Of a stretch of DNA of 10,815 bases, positions 6,755-10,815 are shown one piece after another. Numbering within the stretch: position 1 is the stretch's first letter; every line of letters starts with the position of its first letter. The stretch is from Bryobacterales bacterium (GTDB lineage: Bacteria > Acidobacteriota > Terriglobia > Bryobacterales > Bryobacteraceae): positions 1 to 10,815 of the forward strand of contig PLMF01000293.1 of NCBI GenBank assembly GCA_003142355.1. Direction: 5' to 3'. The notes under the pieces are model-generated. The model saw nothing but the letters and a program-made list of their open reading frames with translations, had not been told where the DNA came from and did not search any database. The position numbers and the translations under genes were made by a program.

Positions 6755-6865
6755 ATGTTCCGGCCGCCGGAGGCCCCGCCGTTAGGGCCGGATGAAGCCA
6801 TCCGCGCCAAACAGGCCACCTACGCCGCGGTGTCGGATCTGACCACCGAGATCTTCACGCGATAA
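6755..6865 (+). pseudogene. Second ATPase-like C-terminal fragment, truncated
   Basis: The frame reads FRPPEAPPLGPDEAIRAKQ, continues ATYAAVSDLTTEIFTR and ends at TAA 6863-6865. The DEA...EIFTR part is homologous to the fragment at 4510-4581. In that copy the protein continues for about 48 more residues, so this one is cut short exactly after EIFTR. It has no complete domain, no RBS and no plausible gene of its own. Its right half lies antisense to the last codons of the XRE gene, suggesting a recombination junction there. Confidence 0.55.
6791..6862 (+). repeat. Diverged direct repeat, right copy
   Basis: Counterpart of 4510-4581, with 57 of 72 bases identical and same orientation. Similarity ends at the base before TAA (6863-6865), where the other copy continues with an open frame. 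Confidence 0.8.
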
Positions 6866-7128
6866 CCCAGGGAGGCGAGAATGCGGATCAGAAGATCGCT
6901 CGATACATGCTCAATATCGTCGTTCAGGATCGCAGTCACCCTGGTTCGTGAAGTGCCGGCCCGCTTTGCGATCTCCGCATGAGTGATCTTCCGCCGCCGC
7001 GCGATTTCCTTCAGTCGCCCAAGCAGGACGTGCTGAACCTGCCATTCCTTGGCGGCGACGCGGGAGAGTCCCAGGGCGCCAGCCAACTCTTCTGGCGTTC
7101 TGGCGACGATCGGCTTGAGTCTGTGCAT
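6820..7128 (-). CDS. XRE/HigA-like helix-turn-helix regulator, orphan antitoxin
   Basis: A 102-residue protein. Residues 1-30 (MHRLKPIVARTPEELAGALG) form a short N-terminal module. Residues 36-70 form an XRE helix-turn-helix (GRLKEIARRRKITHAEIAKR then AGTSRTRVTAILND), and LLIRILASLGYRVKISV is the typical C-terminal helix and strand of HigA-type antitoxins. It would bind an operator and repress its own promoter. No RelE/HigB-like toxin gene is found on either side, so it is an orphan or its toxin has been lost. The ATG at 7128 is chosen because family similarity starts there; an ATG at 7149 is the alternative. Neither has a Shine-Dalgarno. The last dozen codons run antisense to the ATPase remnant, so the tail VVRSDTAA may have been acquired at a junction. 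Confidence 0.75.
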   Translation of the reverse strand: MHRLKPIVARTPEELAGALGLSRVAAKEWQVQHVLLGRLKEIARRRKITHAEIAKRAGTSRTRVTAILNDDIEHVSSDLLIRILASLGYRVKISVVRSDTAA

Positions 7129-7348
7129 GGAGGATAATCGGAAGTACATTCGCAGTGTACCAAATGTGAGACATCGGCGCATGGCAGCCAGCGTGGCGGG
7201 GGGTGCGACTTGAAAAGGGAGTGTTTCTTGGGTCTCGCAGGAAATGGCGGGTTTCCGAGAGTAGGAGTGCACCCACGGCGACGAAGGGCAAGCTAAAGCA
7301 TGCCCCACAAAACTGCGCCTCACGTAAGCCTTTGCAGAGCACTTGCGC
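7129..7348. other. Intergenic gap between gvpN-like gene and XRE gene
   Basis: About 220 bases with no supportable gene. It should hold the XRE promoter; TACACT on the minus strand (7159-7154) is a possible -10, but no convincing -35 is seen. It also holds a REP-like palindrome at 7286-7305 and half of an inverted repeat at 7323-7353. Minus-strand frames that extend the XRE gene through this gap look non-coding. Confidence 0.5.
7286..7305. repeat. Imperfect 20-base palindrome, REP-like
   Basis: GGGCAAGCTAAAGCATGCCC pairs GGGCA with TGCCC and GCT with AGC around single A-A mismatches and an AA loop. It lies 43 bases past the gvpN-like stop, between two minus-strand genes, and could act as a terminator or be a dispersed REP-type element. 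Confidence 0.5.
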
Positions 7349-7353
7349 TTACG
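7323..7353. repeat. Inverted repeat over the gvpN-like stop codon
   Basis: CGTAAGC at 7323-7329 and GCTTACG at 7347-7353 are exact reverse complements with a 17-base loop. The right arm contains the TAA stop (7351-7349) of the gvpN-like gene. There is no T-run, so a terminator role is weak. Confidence 0.35.
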
Positions 7354-8548
7354 AGGCCTTCGGGAGCAGCTTGCCGAAAAGACCTCTCTCCCGCATTTTC
7401 TTGAGCAGCAATTCCTGAACCTCTTTATCTTCGCCCAGTTCCGCCATCAGGCTGCCGGTTTCCATGCCGTGGATTGCCGCCTCGAGAGTGGGGTATTCGG
7501 CGGGCAGCGGTACGGAGCAGATCTCCTCTATGAGGCGCAACAGGGTTTGCTCGTTTTGCTGGTCCTCCTGGACGGCCGTGCCCGTGCGGCGTGCCTGGGA
7601 GAGGAGGACGTCCCGGCAGGTCTGGATAAAGATGGGGTTTTCGGCGTGGGCGTGCCCGCCCCGCACCCGAAGAATCCTGGAGATCAGGATGGCCGGCCGG
7701 ACGCTGGCGCTGCCGGTCTTGAGCCCTGCATCGCGGAAGGCGCGGACCAGGGCGACGATCCTCTGGACCTCGGCCAGCGGCATCCCGGAGTGAGCCTGGG
7801 TGATACCGACCTCGGTATCCTGGTCGAACCCGCTCAGGAGGATGGTGACCATGCGGTCCAGGAGAGCATCCTGGACGCCGTGAACGCCGGCATAGTCGGC
7901 GGGATTGCTGGTGAAGACGATGCGGAAATCGGGGTGAACGGCGATATGCTTGCCGCGCAGAGGCAGCACCCGCTCCTCCAGGACCGAAAGGAGCACATTG
8001 TTGGCTTCGGGCCGCGAACGCGTGAATTCGTCATAGACCACGGTACAGCCTTTCTCACAGGCCTCGGTGAGGGCCCTTCCCACCCACAGGGGCTTGGACT
8101 CCTCCTCCACCTTGAGCACGGTGTGAATGTATTCGTCGTGAACATAGCTTCGCTTGTAGCCGCTCTCCTTGCCCACCAGGTCCGCGGTGCCCATCTGGTC
8201 GTCCCCATGGATGAGCACCACGGGACGACCAAGCTGCTGGGCCACGTGGAGGGCGATGGTGGTCTTGCCGCTCCCTGCCGGGCCGGAGAGGTGAACGTAC
8301 AAACCATCCTGGAGATAGACCAGGATGCGGTCCACCAAGTCCTTGACAAATGGGGTCTCCACGAAGTCCGATGGTGGAGCGGTTCCCACCCCGGATCGCT
8401 GGGCCGGCGGCTGACTCTCCACCTGAGGGGCGCCAGGGGTAAAGGTGAATTCTTTCTTGCAGAAGGGGCATGAGTAGAGGCGTTGACGCCCGGATTCCAC
8501 CTGCACTTCTTTTTGACACCAGGGGCAGGGTTCGATCTGCTTCTCCAT
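7349..8548 (-). CDS. gvpN: GvpN-type AAA+ ATPase with N-terminal zinc ribbon
   Basis: A 399-residue protein. Residues 1-35 carry C8-PW-C11 and C27-PF-C30, a zinc ribbon not typical of GvpN. After a Pro/Gln/Ser linker (36-60), residues 62-399 are a MoxR-class AAA+ ATPase with strong GvpN features: Walker A GPAGSGKT at 89-96, then LGRPVVLIHGDDQMGTADLV (106-125), Walker B VVYDEF at 170-175, TRSRPEANNVLLSVLEE (176-192), sensor HPDFRIVFTSNPADYAGVHG (205-224) and DALLDRM with R232. GvpN aids gas vesicle assembly, but no gvpA, gvpF or other gvp gene is in the window. It may be an orphan or an adapted paralogue. ATG at 8548 is preceded by AAAGGAGG six bases upstream and overlaps the kinase stop as ATGA. 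This indicates translational coupling and co-regulation with the two kinases. Confidence 0.85.
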   Translation of the reverse strand: MEKQIEPCPWCQKEVQVESGRQRLYSCPFCKKEFTFTPGAPQVESQPPAQRSGVGTAPPSDFVETPFVKDLVDRILVYLQDGLYVHLSGPAGSGKTTIALHVAQQLGRPVVLIHGDDQMGTADLVGKESGYKRSYVHDEYIHTVLKVEEESKPLWVGRALTEACEKGCTVVYDEFTRSRPEANNVLLSVLEERVLPLRGKHIAVHPDFRIVFTSNPADYAGVHGVQDALLDRMVTILLSGFDQDTEVGITQAHSGMPLAEVQRIVALVRAFRDAGLKTGSASVRPAILISRILRVRGGHAHAENPIFIQTCRDVLLSQARRTGTAVQEDQQNEQTLLRLIEEICSVPLPAEYPTLEAAIHGMETGSLMAELGEDKEVQELLLKKMRERGLFGKLLPKAS

Positions 8549-9678
8549 CAGTGGCCTCCTTTCTCGAGCGACTCCTCCGCGCCGGGTGGCGAGAGAGGGA
8601 GAGCGACTGCAACCTCCGTGCCCGCGCCTGGAGTGCTGTTGATCACACACCGTCCACCCGCGGCGTCGGCGTAGTCTTGCATGGTTGCTACCCCCTGTCC
8701 ACGCGGAGCGCTTTGCGCATCAAAGCCCTGGCCGTCGTCCCGCACCGTGAGATGCAGCCAACCTTCCCGAGACATGCCGAGCCGTACGGTGGCATGGCTG
8801 GCCCCGGCGTGGTGGACGGCGTTGGTCAAAGCTTGTTCGGCGATGCGGTACATGGCCAGCTTCACCTGCTCCGAAGCCCAGTTCGGGCCGGCCTTCTCCC
8901 GCCTTATGAGCTCTTCATCCAGCTCTACTTCAACAACCGGACCCGCGCTATGCCGATCGACAAAGGACAGAAAGGCCGGGACGAGCCCCTGGCTGAGAGT
9001 TGCAGGGTAGAGCTGGCGGCTGAGAACGCCTACTTGTTGCTCGATCACCTGGTTCAGGCCGTCGATCACTTCGCTCAGAAGCCGAGTTGTTTCCGACGCG
9101 GAGGTGGTACCCTTGAGGAGCTCTTGCAGGCGGCCCTTCAGGATTGAGAGCGATTCCCGCACACCATCATGCAGTTGGGTAGAGGCTTCCCGGCGAACGC
9201 GCTCGTCGGCCGCTATCAGCCGCTGCCGCGAGCGCTGCAGTTCCGCCGCCCTGGCGAAAGCCACCCCCTGCCCCAGCAGCGCCTGCTCCGTCGCCTTGCG
9301 CACAATGGCGTAGCGCAGGGAGCGCGCCAGCAGCTTGCTGTCCACTTGCCCCTTAACCAGATAGTCCTGCGCGCCCCCGTGCAGTGCCTCACCCGCCAGG
9401 GATTCGTCCTGGAAGCCCGTCAGCACCACAATCGGCACACCCGGCGCTTGCGCCCGCGTCACGACCAGGGTGTCAAGGCCGTGACTGTCGGGCAGCCCGA
9501 GGTCCAGGAGAACCACGTCGCAGGTCTCTTCCCACAAGTATTCGAGCGCCTCGCTCAGCCGCCGGACGTGGGTCATCCGGAACTGATCGGGCAGGGCTTC
9601 CTCGAGGCCCTCGTACAGCAGGCGGGCATCTCCCAAGTTGTCTTCAACCAGCAATACTTTGGTGGGTTCAGTCGACAT
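8548..9678 (-). CDS. Receiver-HisKA_3 histidine kinase hybrid
   Basis: A 376-residue cytosolic protein. Residues 5-125 are a CheY-like receiver: acidic pocket E12/D13, phosphoacceptor D59 in VVLLDLGLPDSHG, T87 in VVLTG and K109 in YLVKG. A coiled linker (130-160) leads to a HisKA_3 dimerisation domain, with H170 in REASTQLHDGVRESL. The HATPase domain spans about 275-362, with N286 in EQALTNAVHHAG, G1 box DDGQGFD at 314-320 and GQGVATM near 327-333. This is NarX/DesK-type kinase chemistry controlled by an N-terminal receiver. It could take phosphate from the upstream GAF kinase and pass a signal to a NarL-type regulator outside the window. No output domain or membrane segment is present. ATG at 9678 has AAGGAG five bases upstream. 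The gene follows the upstream kinase by 29 bases and overlaps the gvpN-like gene (ATGA). Confidence 0.9.
   Translation of the reverse strand: MSTEPTKVLLVEDNLGDARLLYEGLEEALPDQFRMTHVRRLSEALEYLWEETCDVVLLDLGLPDSHGLDTLVVTRAQAPGVPIVVLTGFQDESLAGEALHGGAQDYLVKGQVDSKLLARSLRYAIVRKATEQALLGQGVAFARAAELQRSRQRLIAADERVRREASTQLHDGVRESLSILKGRLQELLKGTTSASETTRLLSEVIDGLNQVIEQQVGVLSRQLYPATLSQGLVPAFLSFVDRHSAGPVVEVELDEELIRREKAGPNWASEQVKLAMYRIAEQALTNAVHHAGASHATVRLGMSREGWLHLTVRDDGQGFDAQSAPRGQGVATMQDYADAAGGRCVINSTPGAGTEVAVALPLSPPGAEESLEKGGH
8549..8562 (-). promoter_or_regulatory. Strong RBS of the gvpN-like gene inside the upstream kinase gene
   Basis: AAAGGAGG (8562-8555) is followed by six bases and ATG at 8548. It lies in the last codons of the kinase gene and fixes the zinc-ribbon-containing start. 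A longer upstream extension of the frame is therefore rejected. Confidence 0.75.
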
Positions 9679-9707
9679 GGCCTCTCCTTATAGCAGTTGG
9701 CGAGCGC

Positions 9708-10815
9708 TCACAATCCGTCGCCTCCCACGGGGATTGTGAAGTAAAACGTGGAGCCTGTTCCGGGTTGCGACTCGACCCAGATGCGCCCGCCGCGACGCTC
9801 CACGATCTTCTTGCAGATGGCCAGGCCGATGCCTGTGCCGGGGTACTCATCTCCAGTGTGCAGGCGCTGGAAGATGGTGAAGATGCGCTCGGCATATTGG
9901 GGATCGATGCCGATGCCGTTATCGCGGACGGCAAAGACCCATTCCTCTCCCTTTTGCCGAGCCGAGACATGAATACGGGGCGGCTTCTGGACGTGGAACT
10001 TGATGGCGTTGCCGATCAGGTTCTGAAACAACTGCACCAGCAGCAGGTTGTCATGCACGACCGCCGGAAGCGGACCGTGGGTCACCACCGCGCCGCTGGT
10101 TTCAATCGCCGCCTTCAAGTTGGCGAGCGCCCGATCGAAGACGGCCGTGCAATCGGCAGGCTGGAACGCCTTGGCACGCGTACCCACACGGGAATAAGCC
10201 AACAGGTCGTCGATCAGCTTCTGCATCCGGTTGGCGCCATCCACGGCGTAAGCGATGAACTCGCTGGCGGCGGCGTCCAGTTGGCCCCGATAGCGCCGCG
10301 CCAGGAGCTGGGTATAGCTCGACACCATGCGCAGCGGCTCTTGCAGGTCGTGCGAAGCGACGTAGGCGAACTGTTCCAGGTCCTTGTTGGAACGTGCGAG
10401 CTCCGCGGTCCGCCGGAGCAGCGCCTCCTCGGCGGCGGCTCGCTTGACCAGCAGAGCCACGGTACTGCCGAGTCCGTCCAGCAGGGCATCTTCATCGGCC
10501 AAAATTGGATGTTTGGCGAACAGGGCCAGAACGCCCAGGGTTTCTTCCCCCGGCGTTCGCAACTGGTATCCCGCGAACGACACCAGTCCCAGCTCGCTGG
10601 CCCAGGCACGATCGTGCACACGCGGATCGTTCTGGACGTCGTTGCCGACGAACTTGGCTTCTTCGCCCGATGCCAGGCGTCCGATGCTGTAACACCCGAA
10701 TGGAACACGCCGGTGGGCCGGGCCGTCGATGTGGGTGTAGCGGCCGGAACTGGCCACCAAATGCAGGCACCGGTCACGGCGCCGGCAGACGCGCGGCCCC
10801 TCGTGCACCTGGGCG
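9708..10815 (-). CDS. GAF-domain sensor histidine kinase (5' end outside the window)
   Basis: The reading frame is open to the window edge, so the N-terminus is missing; at least 368 codons are visible. The visible part starts within a GAF domain (about the first 120 residues, including GCYSIGRLASGEEAKFVGND, VSFAGYQL and LGVLALFA). A coiled segment (125-145) leads to a HisKA domain with the phosphorylated His in FAYVASHDLQEPLRMVSSYT. The HATPase has N box FQNLIGNAIKF, G1 DNGIGI and G2 GTGIGLAICKKIVERRGGRI. It ends FYFTIPVGGDGL before TGA at 9710-9708. This is a soluble phytochrome-type sensor kinase layout; more sensor domains may lie upstream. A GTG at 10808 could be mistaken for a start, but it sits inside the GAF domain. 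It is the first visible gene of the operon with the receiver-kinase hybrid and the gvpN-like gene. Confidence 0.93.
   Translation of the reverse strand, partial: AQVHEGPRVCRRRDRCLHLVASSGRYTHIDGPAHRRVPFGCYSIGRLASGEEAKFVGNDVQNDPRVHDRAWASELGLVSFAGYQLRTPGEETLGVLALFAKHPILADEDALLDGLGSTVALLVKRAAAEEALLRRTAELARSNKDLEQFAYVASHDLQEPLRMVSSYTQLLARRYRGQLDAAASEFIAYAVDGANRMQKLIDDLLAYSRVGTRAKAFQPADCTAVFDRALANLKAAIETSGAVVTHGPLPAVVHDNLLLVQLFQNLIGNAIKFHVQKPPRIHVSARQKGEEWVFAVRDNGIGIDPQYAERIFTIFQRLHTGDEYPGTGIGLAICKKIVERRGGRIWVESQPGTGSTFYFTIPVGGDGL

Noticed and set aside
6039..6785. Plus-strand open frame of 248 codons opposite the DUF5131 gene
   Set aside because: The minus strand carries all DUF5131 family motifs; this frame has none and simply runs antisense.
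7343..8473. Long plus-strand open frame (376 codons) opposite the gvpN-like gene
   Set aside because: It is the complement of a clear GvpN ATPase; long antisense frames are expected in GC-rich codon-biased genes, and the product shows no recognisable motif.

Overview
The window is GC-rich bacterial DNA (roughly 60-65% G+C by eye). It joins a chromosomal signalling operon to a patch of small accessory and defence-type genes. The phylum cannot be fixed from the sequence. The hybrid receiver-kinase and GAF kinase, short scattered palindromes and many conflict-type genes fit an environmental bacterium such as an Acidobacteriota member, but that is a guess.

Region 1-203 has no gene and holds a short imperfect repeat. 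From 3371 down to 204 (minus strand) lies one large gene for a 1055-residue DUF4062-STAND ATPase-helical-repeat protein, built like a bacterial NLR-type conflict sensor. Divergent from it, 3485-4086 on the plus strand carries a tightly overlapping DUF433/DUF5615 pair, the usual layout of a PIN-like toxin-antitoxin module. A perfect 10-bp inverted repeat follows at 4101-4130.

Region 4155-4725 (plus strand) is a gene graveyard. Pieces of plausible protein lie in three successive frames and end in what looks like the C-terminus of a large ATPase. On the minus strand, 6716 to 4722 carries a two-gene Tcm module: a three-Cys-motif DUF5131 (Gp37/Gp68) protein and its partner TcmP. The tcmP gene is broken by a single in-frame TAG at 5475-5477. 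On the far side of the module, 6791-6862 repeats part of the ATPase C-terminal fragment seen at 4510-4581 (57 of 72 bases identical, same strand). The Tcm pair therefore sits between two remnants of related genes. The second remnant runs antisense through the last codons of an orphan XRE/HigA-like regulator (7128-6820).

After a 220-base gap with a REP-like palindrome, a minus-strand operon fills the rest (window edge to 7349). It encodes a GAF histidine kinase (5' end outside the window), a receiver-HisKA_3 kinase hybrid, and a GvpN-type AAA+ ATPase with an added N-terminal zinc ribbon. The last two overlap by ATGA. No structural gas vesicle gene is visible.

The main points to follow up are the stop codon in tcmP, the paired ATPase remnants around the Tcm module, the STAND protein with a possible leaderless promoter, and the zinc-ribbon GvpN tied to a two-component system.
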